Assembly: GCA_937995515.1 (NCBI GenBank) | Contig: CALKJZ010000027.1 | Location: 1-64,000, forward strand | DNA: 64,000 nucleotides | DNA from: an uncultured Sphingomonadaceae bacterium | Lineage (GTDB): Bacteria > Pseudomonadota > Alphaproteobacteria > Sphingomonadales > Sphingomonadaceae | Direction of reading: 5' to 3' | Part shown: one piece after another, positions 34,950 to 45,337 of the stretch | How positions within the stretch are numbered: the first letter of the stretch is position 1 | Layout: each line of letters starts with the position of its first letter | Translations under genes and position numbers: made by a program | The notes under the pieces: model-generated | Told to the model about the DNA's origin: nothing | Seen by the model: the letters and a program-made list of their open reading frames with translations, nothing else | Database searches by the model: none

Positions 34950-34981
34950 GCCTAGAGCAAGTTGGCTGCGGCGTGAACCGG
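34950..34981 (-). promoter_or_regulatory. Promoter-like element before the CoA-transferase gene
   Basis: On the minus strand: CCGGTTCA, ten bases, then AACTTGCTCTAGGC, then eight bases to the ATG. GGTTCA and TCTAGG are 17 bp apart, as for -35 and -10 boxes. The same arrangement precedes the LysM/M23 gene at 53499. The short distance to the start codon implies little or no 5' leader. Confidence 0.5.
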
Positions 34982-35090
34982 ATTTGCGTCGCCCTGAGCG
35001 GACTCCCGGCGGGGACTGGCGCGCCACGGAGACGGGGCGCGCGGGCCCTGCGCGCGCCCTGACAGCCTCGCGCCCGGCAGTGGCTCGCCC

Positions 35091-35133
35091 GGCATGGCAA
35101 GGGCGGGCCCGGCGCGCCCGCCCTTGCCATGCC
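35091..35133 (-). terminator. 18-bp perfect hairpin behind the TonB receptor gene
   Basis: Arms at 35091-35108 and 35116-35133 are exact complements around a 7-nt loop. The hairpin begins one base after the receptor's stop codon on the minus strand. It has no U-tract, so it is either a U-less terminator or an mRNA-end stabiliser. Chance occurrence of 18 paired bases is very unlikely. Confidence 0.6.
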
Positions 35134-35134
35134 C

Positions 35135-37516
35135 TCAGTAGCGCAGGGTCAGCTCCACCCCGTAGAGCGCGGGCAGGCCGCGGATGAAGGTGGGGGTGCC
35201 AAACACCCCGCCGGTGTTGCCGGCATCGAGCAGGAAGCGCTCGTTGAAGATGTTGCGGCCGAACCCTGTCACCCCCACGCGGCCGTCGAGCGCGGTGAAG
35301 CCGCCCCGGATGCCGACCTGCGTCACCGGCCCCTGCGAGATCCGCTCGGTGTTGGGCAGTTCGAAGAACAGCTTGGACTGGTGCGTGAGCGTGGGCGCGA
35401 CAAACCCCTCGAACCCGCCGCCGAGATCCATCCGCGCATCGAGGCCGAGCGCGGCCTGCCACTTCGCCTGCAGGCGGAAGCGCTGGCCGGCGAAAATGCC
35501 GTTCTCCGGCTTGTCGTCGATCTTGGCATCGATGTAGCCGAGCGTGCCGAAGGCGGTGACACCCGGGGCAATGCGGTAGCTCGCCTCGGCCTCCACCCCG
35601 GTGTTGCGGGCCGAGCCGGCGTTGCGGGTCACGAGCTGGCCGCCCTCCTGGATGGTCACCTGGAAATTCTCGTAGAACTGGGTGAAGATGCCAAGGGTCC
35701 CGGAAAAGCCGCCCCTGGCCGCCTTCACCCCGCCCTCGATGTTCCAGATGGTCTCTGCAGGGATCTCCTGCAGTCGCGGCCGCGGGCCAGCCGTCGAGGC
35801 GACCGCATCGAGCTGCAGCACCGGGCTGCGCTGCCCCTTGGAGACGGTTCCGTAGAGGTTGAGGGCGTCGCTCGCCCGCCACAGGATATTGAAGCGCGGC
35901 AGGAAGCTCGAGAAGGAATCACTGGCGCGGAACGTCTGGCCGGCGGTGTCGGCCGTGGGCAGGAGCGGCTGGCGGAGCCCGAGGAGGCCGAGAAGACGCG
36001 AGTTCGGCTGGCGGGCGGTGTAGAAGCTGCGCCGCGTCTCCCGGTTGAACCGTGCACCGGCCGAAAGTTCGACCGACTGAGAAGCGAGGAACGTGAGATC
36101 GGCAAAGACGGAGAAGAGATCGTTCTTGCCGCCGTTCTGGAACTCGCTGTCGTAGGGCAGGCGGGTGAACAGCCCCTGGGTGGCAAGCTGGGTGACCTGC
36201 GCGGCCGGCACCGTGCCATCGGGGGCGACACAGGGCAGGCCGGGAATGACGGGCGAGCCGGTGAGCAGCACCCCCACGCACTGGAGGTAGATGCCCTCCT
36301 CGGTGGAGAAGGGCACGCGCTGGAAGCCCTTTTCGGCAAAGTAGTTCACCCCGGCAAACGCGCGGATCCGGTCGCCCGTGTAATTGACCCGGACCTCCTG
36401 GCTGAACTGCCGGCCGCGGGCATCCTCGGCAAACTCGAGGAACCAGGCCGCCGAGCCGTCGGCGTCGAACACCTCGAGGCTGTCGAACTCGCGGTAGCCG
36501 GAGATCGCCGTCAGCGACCATGCCGAATCCGGGCGGGCGAAGCGCGCGGTCAGGTTGAGATCGTAGACGTTGCGCCGGAGGCCCAGCTTTGCGAGCCCGA
36601 GCACCTGCGCCGAGAAGGGCGAGCCGCCGAGCTCGGCGAAGGTGTAGGGCGAGGTATCGCCGCCCGAGGGCGGAAGCGTCCCCGACTTGAAGGCCGTGCC
36701 CGGGTTCTTCTGCCCGTCGTAGGAAAAGACCAGATCGAGCCGCAGATCGTTTACCGGGCGCAGCATCAGCGAGGCGCGCAGGCCGAGCTGGTCCTGCCCG
36801 TTGAGGTCGTCCTGCGGGATGCTGCCGGGGTTGCGCGAGCGGTCGGTGCCGGAGATATTTTCCACCACCCCGTCGCGCTGCCGCCACGCAAAGGCGAGCC
36901 GCAGCCCGTAGTTGGCCGCGCCGGCGTTCACGTGCCCGCGCAGGCTGCGCTGGCGGAAGTTGCCGATGCCGCCAGTGAGCGAGGCGGACACACCCTCGCG
37001 CACCGGCGCCGGGATCACGCTCACGGCCCCGATGGCCGCCGCCGTCCCGAACAGCGTCGCCTGCGGGCCCTTGACGACTTCCACCCGCTCGAGATCGAAC
37101 AGGTCGAAATAGGAGCCCCGCGAGCGCGAGACATCGACGCCATTGTAATAGACGGTCACACGCGCCGAGGCCTGGGCCGAGCCGCTGTCGGACGTGATGC
37201 CGCGGATCACGAAGCCGGGATTGTTGGGCGACTGTTCCTGGATGTTGAGCCCGGGCACGAAGGCCGAGAGCTGGTCGAGTTGTTCCACGCCGATCCGCGC
37301 GAGCTGGTCGCCGGAGAAGGCCGTGACGGTGACCGGCACGTCAAGGATGCGCTGCTCGGTCTTCTGCGCGGTCACGATGATCTCGGAGAACAGCTCCTCG
37401 CCGGCGGCAGCCGTCTCCTGTGCACCGGCGCTGCCGGCGCAAAGGGCGGCGGCAAGGCCGGCCGCAAGGGCAGGGGCAGAGGTGCCGCACGAGCGGCGGG
37501 CAGGGGCGAAAGGCAT
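35135..37516 (-). CDS. TonB-dependent outer-membrane receptor
   Basis: The 793-residue receptor has a signal peptide (ALAAGLAAALCAGSAGAQE), a TonB-box-like EIIVTAQKTEQR, a plug domain (PVTVTAFSGDQLARIG, then VEVVKGPQATLFG) and a beta-barrel ending in the aromatic residue of TLRY. It imports a large or scarce substrate across the outer membrane, using TonB energy. Its position beside the CoA-transferase and oxygenase genes suggests uptake of the cluster's substrate, as for other sphingomonad receptors. The plug lacks siderophore-specific marks. Confidence 0.94.
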   Translation of the reverse strand: MPFAPARRSCGTSAPALAAGLAAALCAGSAGAQETAAAGEELFSEIIVTAQKTEQRILDVPVTVTAFSGDQLARIGVEQLDQLSAFVPGLNIQEQSPNNPGFVIRGITSDSGSAQASARVTVYYNGVDVSRSRGSYFDLFDLERVEVVKGPQATLFGTAAAIGAVSVIPAPVREGVSASLTGGIGNFRQRSLRGHVNAGAANYGLRLAFAWRQRDGVVENISGTDRSRNPGSIPQDDLNGQDQLGLRASLMLRPVNDLRLDLVFSYDGQKNPGTAFKSGTLPPSGGDTSPYTFAELGGSPFSAQVLGLAKLGLRRNVYDLNLTARFARPDSAWSLTAISGYREFDSLEVFDADGSAAWFLEFAEDARGRQFSQEVRVNYTGDRIRAFAGVNYFAEKGFQRVPFSTEEGIYLQCVGVLLTGSPVIPGLPCVAPDGTVPAAQVTQLATQGLFTRLPYDSEFQNGGKNDLFSVFADLTFLASQSVELSAGARFNRETRRSFYTARQPNSRLLGLLGLRQPLLPTADTAGQTFRASDSFSSFLPRFNILWRASDALNLYGTVSKGQRSPVLQLDAVASTAGPRPRLQEIPAETIWNIEGGVKAARGGFSGTLGIFTQFYENFQVTIQEGGQLVTRNAGSARNTGVEAEASYRIAPGVTAFGTLGYIDAKIDDKPENGIFAGQRFRLQAKWQAALGLDARMDLGGGFEGFVAPTLTHQSKLFFELPNTERISQGPVTQVGIRGGFTALDGRVGVTGFGRNIFNERFLLDAGNTGGVFGTPTFIRGLPALYGVELTLRY

Positions 37517-37692
37517 GGAAACTCCTTGGTCTGTGCCGGGCCCGAAGGCGAACCGGCCGCGCGTTGCGCGCCCAATGTTGCGCTGCCGCGACGGTTGCAT
37601 GACAGGTGCACGACAGGCTGCAGCGAGCCCGCTCGTGTTGCGCCGCAGCAACAGGCCCTTGCCAGCGCGGACTTTGCCGCTAAGGGGCGGGC

Positions 37693-37887
37693 ATGGACCG
37701 GGTGACCGTGCCGCCGCCACCGGAGGTGATCGAGGTCCGCCGCCGCCGCGTCAGCTGCGACGGCGGCGAGGGGCCGCTCGGCCACCCGCGGATCTGGCTC
37801 GAAATCGGCGCGGCCGGCGTTGTCGACTGCCCCTATTGCGGCCGCCGGTTCCGGCTGGTCGGCAGCGCAGACGACGACGGCCACTGA
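37693..37887 (+). CDS. Zinc-finger (CHCC, NDUFS6-like) small protein
   Basis: The 64-residue protein carries VSCDGG, GHPRIWL and CPYCGRRFRL, which together give the Cys-His-Cys-Cys zinc site of the zf-CHCC family. Its relatives are the accessory complex I subunit NDUFS6 and short bacterial homologues. It is located upstream of tldD on the same strand. The start lies 176 bp from the divergent TonB receptor gene. Confidence 0.87.
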   Translation: MDRVTVPPPPEVIEVRRRRVSCDGGEGPLGHPRIWLEIGAAGVVDCPYCGRRFRLVGSADDDGH

Positions 37888-38032
37888 CCCGAGCGCCCGC
37901 CCGCAAGCCCCGGCAGGGAGGCGCTGCAGAGGCCGGGAGACAGCGGCCGGGAGAGCCGGAAGACAGGGGGCTCGAGGCAGGGGGCGGCAGGCAGGGGCTG
38001 GCCATCCGGCAAGCGGCGCCTATCTCTCGCGG

Positions 38033-39445
38033 ATGCATCGCACGCGTCTCTTCGGCGACCTCGGAATCGACGACGCCCAGCGGCTGACCGCCGAGGCGCT
38101 CGCCGGCCTCGAGGACGGCGAGCTCTTCGTCCAGCACGTCGTCTCGGAAAGCCTCGCCTTCGACGATGGCCGGCTGAAGGTCGCCACCTTCGATGTCGGC
38201 TCGGGCTTCGGGCTGCGCGGGGTCCTGGGGGAAACAACCGCCTTTGCCCATGCCAACGAGGTCAGCGAACGGGCGCTCCGCCGCGCGGCCGATACCATCG
38301 CGGTCGTGCGCCGTGGCCGGGGCGGGGTGATGCCCGCGCCGCCGCCCGAACGCAGCAACCGGCGGCTCTACACCGATGCCGACCCGGTTGCAGCCATCCC
38401 CTTTGCCGGGAAGGTGGCGCTCCTTGAGCGGATCGATGCCGCCGCGCGCGATGCCGATCCGCGCGTGGTGCAGGTGTCGGTGAGCCTTGCCGCCAGCCAC
38501 AGCCAGATCGGGATCGTGCGCGCCGACGGCGAGCGCTTCTTCGACGTGCGGCCGCTCGTGCGGCTGAACGTCTCGATCGTGGCCGAACGGAACGGGCGCC
38601 GCGAAGCCGGCAGCTGGGGGTTCGGCGGGCGCTGGCTGCCCGGGCGGCTGTTCGAGGACTCCGAGTGGCGGCGCGCGGTGGCGCTCGCGCTTGCCCAGGC
38701 GCAAACCAACCTCGAGTCCGTGCCCGCGCCGGCGGGCGAGATGCCAGTGGTGCTGGGCCCGGGCTGGCCGGGGATCCTCTTTCACGAGGCTGTCGGCCAC
38801 GGGCTGGAGGGCGATTTCAACCGCAAGGGGCTCTCGGCCTTCTCCGGGCGCGTCGGCGAGCGGGTGGCCGCACCGGGCGTGACCGTGATCGACGATGGGA
38901 CGATGGAGGGGCGGCGCGGCTCCCTGTCCATCGACGACGAGGGCACGCCCACCAGCGCCACGGTGCTGATCGAGGACGGGATCCTGCGCGGCTACATGCA
39001 GGACCGGATGAACGCCCGACTGATGGGTGTGGCGCCCACCGGGAACGGCCGGCGCGAGAGCTTCGCGCACCCGCCCATGCCGCGCATGACCAACACCTAT
39101 CTTGCCGCCGGCCAGGAGGACCCGGAGGAGATTGTCCGGCGGGTCAGGTCCGGCATCTACGCCCGCAGCTTCGGTGGCGGGCAGGTCGACATCACCTCCG
39201 GCAAGTTCACGTTCTCCTGCACCGAGGCGTGGCGGATCGAGAACGGCCGGCTGACGGCGCCCCTGAAGGGCGCGACACTAATCGGCAACGGCCCGGAGGT
39301 GATGCAGCGCATCCGCGCCATCGGCCACGACCTCGCGCTCGATGAGGGTATTGGCACCTGCGGCAAGGGCGGGCAATCGGTGCCGGCCGGGGTCGGCCAG
39401 CCGACCCTGCTCGTGGAAGGGCTGACCGTGGGCGGCACGGCATGA
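38033..39445 (+). CDS. tldD: TldD-type metalloprotease
   Basis: The 470-residue TldD/PmbA-family protein has the zinc motif HEAVGHGLEGD at residues 251-261. It also has the C-terminal TNTYLAAGQEDPEEI and FTFSCTEAW segments that complete the metal site. With PmbA (TldE) it forms a protease that matures RiPP peptides or degrades unfolded peptides. The partner is not nearby. Its stop overlaps the next gene (ATGA). Confidence 0.92.
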   Translation: MHRTRLFGDLGIDDAQRLTAEALAGLEDGELFVQHVVSESLAFDDGRLKVATFDVGSGFGLRGVLGETTAFAHANEVSERALRRAADTIAVVRRGRGGVMPAPPPERSNRRLYTDADPVAAIPFAGKVALLERIDAAARDADPRVVQVSVSLAASHSQIGIVRADGERFFDVRPLVRLNVSIVAERNGRREAGSWGFGGRWLPGRLFEDSEWRRAVALALAQAQTNLESVPAPAGEMPVVLGPGWPGILFHEAVGHGLEGDFNRKGLSAFSGRVGERVAAPGVTVIDDGTMEGRRGSLSIDDEGTPTSATVLIEDGILRGYMQDRMNARLMGVAPTGNGRRESFAHPPMPRMTNTYLAAGQEDPEEIVRRVRSGIYARSFGGGQVDITSGKFTFSCTEAWRIENGRLTAPLKGATLIGNGPEVMQRIRAIGHDLALDEGIGTCGKGGQSVPAGVGQPTLLVEGLTVGGTA

Positions 39446-39663
39446 CAGCCGGTCGCAGCCCGCTGGTGGAACTGCTCACCCTCAACGATGTGGCGCTCGG
39501 GCAGGTGATGCGCGCCGCCCTCGAGGCGCACGGCATCGAGGCGTTCCTCTTCGATTGCCACCTGACCACGGTGCTCGGCGGCGGCGGCCCCGGCGCGCGG
39601 CTGATGGTGCCGGCCGACGACGCCGCAATCGCCCGGCGCATCCTCGACTTGCGCCCGGGCTGA
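39442..39663 (+). CDS. DUF2007 family small protein
   Basis: The 73-residue protein has the ferredoxin-like DUF2007 pattern: LVELLTLNDVALGQVMRAAL, GIEAFLFD, and a closing ARLMVPADDAAIARRIL. DUF2007 proteins are annotated as putative signal-transducing proteins without a known reaction. It overlaps tldD by four bases and lies upstream of glnK-amt, but the sigma-54 promoter between them implies a separate unit. Confidence 0.88.
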   Translation: MTAGRSPLVELLTLNDVALGQVMRAALEAHGIEAFLFDCHLTTVLGGGGPGARLMVPADDAAIARRILDLRPG

Positions 39664-39748
39664 CCCTGCTCGGCAGCCCAAAAAACAGGCAGGCCCGAAC
39701 GACTCCTTCATCGCTGCCCATTTTTGGGGCAATGGCCGGAGGCGCGGA

Positions 39749-39763
39749 TTGTGCACTGCACAA
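39749..39763. promoter_or_regulatory. 15-bp palindrome upstream of the glnK promoter
   Basis: TTGTGCA-C-TGCACAA is a perfect palindrome centred 29 bp upstream of the sigma-54 box. Enhancer-binding proteins such as NtrC bind upstream inverted repeats containing GCAC/GTGC half-sites. This one fits the position of an activator site, although the spacing differs from the enteric NtrC consensus. Confidence 0.5.
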
Positions 39764-39784
39764 GGGCCGCCTTCGGCCCCGGCT

Positions 39785-39800
39785 TGGCACGGTTCTTGCA
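39785..39800 (+). promoter_or_regulatory. Sigma-54 (RpoN) promoter of glnK-amt
   Basis: TGGCACG-GTTC-TTGCA matches the -24/-12 consensus TGGCACG-N4-TTGC exactly, with GG at 39786-39787 and GC at 39798-39799. Transcription would start near 39812, 30 bases before glnK. It implies nitrogen-limitation control through NtrC. Confidence 0.9.
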
Positions 39801-39841
39801 ACGCCTCTTCGACGGGAATGGCGCGAAGGGGTCCGTCGGCC

Positions 39842-40180
39842 GTGAAACTGATTGTCGCAGTGATCAAGCCGTTCAAGCTTGAAGATGTGCAGCAGGCGCT
39901 CTCGGGGCTGGGCGTGCAGGGCATGACCGTAACCGAGGTCAAGGGCTATGGCCGCCAGAAGGGCCACACCGAAATCTACCGTGGCGCCGAGTACCAGACC
40001 AACATGGTGCCCAAGGTGAAGCTCGAGATCGCCGTACCCGACGATCTCGCCGGCCGGGTGGTCGAGACGATCCAGCAGGCCGCCCACACGGGAGCCATCG
40101 GCGATGGCAAGATCTTCGTGCTCGAGATTGGCGCGGCGGTCCGCATCCGGACCGGCGAGGCCGACGAGATGGCGCTTTGA
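39842..40180 (+). CDS. glnK: PII nitrogen regulator GlnK
   Basis: The 112-residue PII protein senses 2-oxoglutarate, ATP and glutamine. The uridylylation site Tyr51 lies in the T-loop (EIYRGAEYQT). VKGYGRQKGH and the C-terminal GDGKIFVLEIGAAVRIRTGE are the classic signatures. The start is a GTG. Directly upstream of amt, it is expected to bind and block the ammonium channel when nitrogen is plentiful. It is driven by the sigma-54 promoter at 39785. Confidence 0.96.
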   Translation: MKLIVAVIKPFKLEDVQQALSGLGVQGMTVTEVKGYGRQKGHTEIYRGAEYQTNMVPKVKLEIAVPDDLAGRVVETIQQAAHTGAIGDGKIFVLEIGAAVRIRTGEADEMAL

Positions 40181-40268
40181 GGGCGAGGGCGGACATGGCC
40201 GGGGCAAACCCCCTCCCTCGGGGATGAGACGCAGCGGACACGCAAGGGATCGAAGAGGATACAAGGGG

Positions 40269-41744
40269 ATGAAGCAGATGCGGGGTGATGCTCGATCGGT
40301 TGCAGGACAGATTTCGTGGCTGCGCGGCATGGCAATCATGCTGCTTTCGGGCCTGATTGCGCTGGCGGCGATCACGATGCTTGCCGCGCCGGCGCTGGCG
40401 CAGGCCGAGATGCCGGCGGTCGCCACGCCCGAGGTGGTGGCAACCGAGGTGCCGGCGTCGGCCCCGGCGGCCGAAGCGCCGGCGGAGCCCGAGGAGGTGA
40501 TGGAAAAGGGCGACGTCGCCTGGATGATGACGGCGACCGTGCTCGTGATGCTGATGATCGTGCCCGGCCTTGCCCTGTTCTACGGCGGGCTCGTGCGCAC
40601 CAAGAACATGGCCTCGGTGCTCACCCAGGTGATCTCGGTTGCAAGCCTTGCCATGATCATGTGGGCGATCTGCGGCTATGCGCTGGCCTTCGGGGGCGAT
40701 TTCAACCAGTTCATCTCGACCGGCCCGTTCTTCCTGTCGGGCATCACCTCGGACTCGACGGCGGCCACCTTCACCGACGGCGTCGTGATCCCCGAGTTCG
40801 TGTTCATTGCCTTCCAGATGACCTTCTCGGCCATCACCGTGGCGCTCGTGGTGGGCGGGCTTGTCGAGCGGATGAAGTTCGCAGCCCTCATGGTGTTTGC
40901 GATCGTGTGGCTGGTGATCGTCTACTACCCGATCGCGCACATGGTCTGGTATGAAGGCTCCGACGAGGCATCGACCGGGCTCATCTTCGGCTGGGGCGCG
41001 CTCGACTTTGCCGGCGGCACCGTCGTCCACATCAACGCCGGCGTGTCGGCGCTTGTGGGCGCAGTCATCCTCGGCAAGCGGATCGGCTACCAGAAGGAGC
41101 TGATGGCGCCGCATTCGCTGTCGATGACCCTCATCGGCACCGGCCTTCTCTGGGTGGGATGGTTCGGCTTCAACGCCGGCTCTGCGCTTGAGGCCGATGG
41201 CATTGCAGGTCTCGCGCTCCTCAACACCTTCACGGCAACCGCTGCCGGGGTGCTCTTCTGGATGCTGACCGAACGGGCGCTCGGCCACCAGGGCTCGCTG
41301 CTCGGCGCCTGCTCGGGGGCGATTGCCGGGCTTGTCGCCATCACGCCTGCGGCCGGCAACAGCGGCCCGATGGGGGCCGTGCTCCTCGGCGCGATCGCCG
41401 GCATTGCAGCCTGCTGGTTCGTGATGAAGGTCAAGCCCAAGCTCGGGTTCGACGATTCGCTCGACGTCTTCGGCATCCACGGGGTGGCCGGCATCATCGG
41501 CTCGGTCTTGACGGCGGTGACCATGCTGCCCGCGCTCGGCGGGCCTGGCGATCCCGACTATGCGCTCGGGGCCCAGCTCTGGATCCAGGTGAAGTCGGTG
41601 ATCGTGGCGATCGTCTGGGCTGCGATCGGCTCGGCGATTGCCTTCTCGATCGCCCGCGCGCTCACCGGGCTTCGGGTCTCGCCCGATGTCGAGCGCGAGG
41701 GCCTCGACCTCGGCGAACATGGCGAGCGGGCCTACAATTACTGA
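40269..41744 (+). CDS. amtB: Ammonium transporter Amt
   Basis: The 491-residue channel begins with a signal-like segment and a low-complexity Ala/Pro/Glu linker (to about residue 75). Then come eleven membrane helices with the Amt features LALFYGGLVRTKN, LDFAGGTVVHINAG (signature) and FGIHGVAGIIGSV with a pore histidine. It imports ammonium and is regulated by GlnK. ATG at 40269 or at 40278 are both possible; the latter has AAGGGG at better spacing. It is followed by a strong terminator. Confidence 0.96.
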   Translation: MKQMRGDARSVAGQISWLRGMAIMLLSGLIALAAITMLAAPALAQAEMPAVATPEVVATEVPASAPAAEAPAEPEEVMEKGDVAWMMTATVLVMLMIVPGLALFYGGLVRTKNMASVLTQVISVASLAMIMWAICGYALAFGGDFNQFISTGPFFLSGITSDSTAATFTDGVVIPEFVFIAFQMTFSAITVALVVGGLVERMKFAALMVFAIVWLVIVYYPIAHMVWYEGSDEASTGLIFGWGALDFAGGTVVHINAGVSALVGAVILGKRIGYQKELMAPHSLSMTLIGTGLLWVGWFGFNAGSALEADGIAGLALLNTFTATAAGVLFWMLTERALGHQGSLLGACSGAIAGLVAITPAAGNSGPMGAVLLGAIAGIAACWFVMKVKPKLGFDDSLDVFGIHGVAGIIGSVLTAVTMLPALGGPGDPDYALGAQLWIQVKSVIVAIVWAAIGSAIAFSIARALTGLRVSPDVEREGLDLGEHGERAYNY

Positions 41745-41803
41745 CAGGGCGCGTGTCTCGATACCCGCCCCTTCCCCCAAGCTTCCTCCCCAAGGAACCA
41801 ACT

Positions 41804-41835
41804 CCCCCCGGTGGCAACACCGGGGGGCATTTTTT
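41804..41835 (+). terminator. Intrinsic terminator of glnK-amt
   Basis: A perfect 10-bp stem (CCCCCCGGTG/CACCGGGGGG) closes a GCAA tetraloop and is followed by CATTTTTT. The T-tract is on one side only, so it stops plus-strand transcription before the convergent cysS gene. Confidence 0.95.
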
Positions 41836-41855
41836 CGCCCGCGCCCTGCCGGCGC

Positions 41856-43157
<1,302 letters not shown>

Positions 43158-43167
43158 CGAAGCCCGC

Positions 43168-43869
43168 TCAAATCTCGACCGACCCGTCGGCGCCCTCTTC
43201 CAGCAGCCGGTCGAGCGCGTCGCGCTCCTCGGGGGTCTGGCCGCCGCGGTCCTGTGGCCCGCTGCCGGGGATGGGCGGGTGGCCGGGCGGCAGCGCCGGG
43301 CGGCGCGGCACGGGGATTGCGCCCTCCGCCGCATCGGGCAGGCCCACGGCAAAGCCATCGTCGAGCCATGTCACCATCGCCTCGGCAAGGGCGTTCAGCG
43401 CAGGCGCCGAGCGCGCACCGGCAAGCCAGTCCGGCGGGCTGCGCCGGTCGTCGAAGAGCCCGGTTGCAAACTGGGCGACGACAAACAGCGCTGTTGCAAG
43501 CAGCACGCCCTTCAGCGCGCCGAAGCCGAGGCCGAGCACCCGGTCGAACGGGCCGATCACACCGTTTTTCCGGGCGGCGCGCCCGGCCGCCCGTGCCAGC
43601 GCCCGACCGGCGAGCACAGTGCCGAAGAACAGCAGCAGGAAGGCGATGATGGCACCCCACGCCTCGCCCCCCACCACGGGCGCGAGAAAGACGGTGAGCC
43701 CCTCGTGGAACAGGCGCACCGCAAACACCGCCGCCACCCAGGCCAAAAGCCCGAGAACGCCGGCGGCAAACCCCTGGGCAAGCCCGCCGAGGGCCAGCAG
43801 GCCGACAAGGGCGAGCACCACCCAGTCGAAGCCGGTGAAGGCGGCAAGGCCGGAGGGGAGCGGTTCCAT
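43168..43869 (-). CDS. CvpA family membrane protein
   Basis: The protein matches CvpA: FDWVVLALVGLLALGGLAQGF, then LLAWVAAVFAVRLF, IIAFLLLFFGTVLAGRALAR and NGVIGPFDRVLGLGFGALKGVLL, giving four membrane helices. A Pro/Arg-rich acidic tail follows. CvpA proteins affect colicin V export, biofilm and envelope stress. The ATG at 43869 gives 233 residues; a TTG at 43908 overlapping the radA stop would add 13. It lies between radA and cysS on the same strand. Confidence 0.88.
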   Translation of the reverse strand: MEPLPSGLAAFTGFDWVVLALVGLLALGGLAQGFAAGVLGLLAWVAAVFAVRLFHEGLTVFLAPVVGGEAWGAIIAFLLLFFGTVLAGRALARAAGRAARKNGVIGPFDRVLGLGFGALKGVLLATALFVVAQFATGLFDDRRSPPDWLAGARSAPALNALAEAMVTWLDDGFAVGLPDAAEGAIPVPRRPALPPGHPPIPGSGPQDRGGQTPEERDALDRLLEEGADGSVEI

Positions 43870-43904
43870 GGGGACCGAGCCGGTCGACGAGGCCCTGCCT
43901 TCTG

Positions 43905-45272
43905 TCAAGACCGCCGGAGCCGGTCAGCGAGGCGTGTGACACTGGCGACGGGCACGGTGTCCAGCCCCCCGACACCCGCCACGCCGGGGGGCACGAGCGC
44001 ACGCGCAAAGCCGAGCTTGGCGGCCTCGCGCAGGCGCAGCGGCGCATGGGCCGACGGGCGGACCTCGCCCGAGAGCGCGATCTCTCCGAACAGCACCACG
44101 CCATGGGGCACGGGCGCGTCGAGGAGCGCCGAGACCAGCGCGCCTGCGACTGCGAGGTCGGCCGCCGGGTCGGTCACGCGGAGCCCGCCGGCCACGTTCA
44201 GATAAACCTCGTGCCCGCCGAAGCCGAGGCCCGCGCGCGCCTCGAGCACGGCGAGCAGCATGGCAAGCCGGGCGCTGTCCCACCCGACGACCGCGCGCCG
44301 CGGCGTGGCCCCCGTGGGCACCCGCACCGTCAGCGCCTGCAGCTCGACGAGAACCGGCCGTGTCCCCTCGACGGCCGGGAACACGGCGGTGCCGGCAAGG
44401 CCCCTTGCCCGGTCGGTCAGGAACAGGCTGGAAGGGTTCGGCACCTCGACGAGGCCATCGGCCGCCATAGCGAAAACGCCCACCTCGTCGGTGGCGCCGA
44501 AGCGGTTCTTGACCGCGCGCAGGAGCCGGTACTGGTGCGTGCGCTCGCCCTCGAAGTAGAGCACGGCATCGACCATGTGCTCGAGCACCCGCGGGCCGGC
44601 AATCTGCCCGTCCTTTGTCACGTGGCCCACGAGGATGAGCGCGGTCTCGCGGGCCTTGGCCCAGGAAATGAGCTCGAGCGCTGCGGCGCGCACCTGCGAG
44701 ACCGTTCCGGGGGCGCCCTCCAGCTGGTCGGAATGCATGGTCTGGATGGAATCGATGACGAGGAGCGCCGGAGGGGCGCCGGCTGAAAGCGTGGTCAGGA
44801 TGTCGCGCACCGAGGTCGCGCTCGCAAGGGCGACCGGCGCATGCGCAAGACCAAGCCGGCGCGCGCGCAGCCGCACCTGCGCGGGCGCCTCCTCGCCGGA
44901 AACATAGACGACGCGCCGGCCATCCGCCGCCAGCCGGCCCGCGGCCTGGAGCAGGAGGGTGGACTTGCCGATGCCCGGATCGCCGCCGATGAGCGTGGCC
45001 GAGCCCGGCACGAACCCGCCGCCAAGCGCCCGGTCGAGCTCGGCAAGACCGGTTGCAAGCCGGGGCGGAAGTGCGACCTCGGCATCGAGCCGCTGCAGGT
45101 CGACCGCCTGCCCGCCGCCCTTCAGGCTGTGCTTTTTCGCAAAGGGCGTCGCAGGTGCCACCTCCTCGCGCTGCAGGCTGTTCCACGCCCCGCAATCCGG
45201 GCACTGCCCCATCCAGCGGGTCTGCACGCTGCCGCAGGCGGAGCAGACGTAGCGGGCCGGGGCGCGGGGCAT
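43905..45272 (-). CDS. radA: DNA repair protein RadA
   Basis: RadA (Sms) helps process recombination intermediates. The N-terminal zinc finger is [19 protein letters not shown], Walker A is [10 protein letters not shown] and Walker B is LLVIDSIQT. The [13 protein letters not shown] motif is the RadA-specific KNRFG. A Lon-like C-terminal domain follows. The length (455) is normal. The ATG at 45272 is chosen because the zinc finger starts right after it. Divergent from leuC. Confidence 0.96.
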   Translation of the reverse strand: MPRAPARYVCSACGSVQTRWMGQCPDCGAWNSLQREEVAPATPFAKKHSLKGGGQAVDLQRLDAEVALPPRLATGLAELDRALGGGFVPGSATLIGGDPGIGKSTLLLQAAGRLAADGRRVVYVSGEEAPAQVRLRARRLGLAHAPVALASATSVRDILTTLSAGAPPALLVIDSIQTMHSDQLEGAPGTVSQVRAAALELISWAKARETALILVGHVTKDGQIAGPRVLEHMVDAVLYFEGERTHQYRLLRAVKNRFGATDEVGVFAMAADGLVEVPNPSSLFLTDRARGLAGTAVFPAVEGTRPVLVELQALTVRVPTGATPRRAVVGWDSARLAMLLAVLEARAGLGFGGHEVYLNVAGGLRVTDPAADLAVAGALVSALLDAPVPHGVVLFGEIALSGEVRPSAHAPLRLREAAKLGFARALVPPGVAGVGGLDTVPVASVTRLADRLRRS

Positions 45273-45337
45273 GCCGCTCCATGCCAGCTGGCGGCCGGGG
45301 TGGGAAGCGGCAGGCGCCGCCTGCAGGGGCCGCCCGC

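Noticed and set aside
39664-39720. A hairpin (GGGCTG/CAGCCC) followed by an A-run as terminator of tldD
   Set aside because: The run after the stem is A, not T, on the transcribed strand, so it cannot act as an intrinsic terminator for the plus-strand genes.
41804-41835. A bidirectional terminator for amt and cysS
   Set aside because: The T-tract is only on the plus strand, and the A-run expected for the minus strand is missing on the other side.
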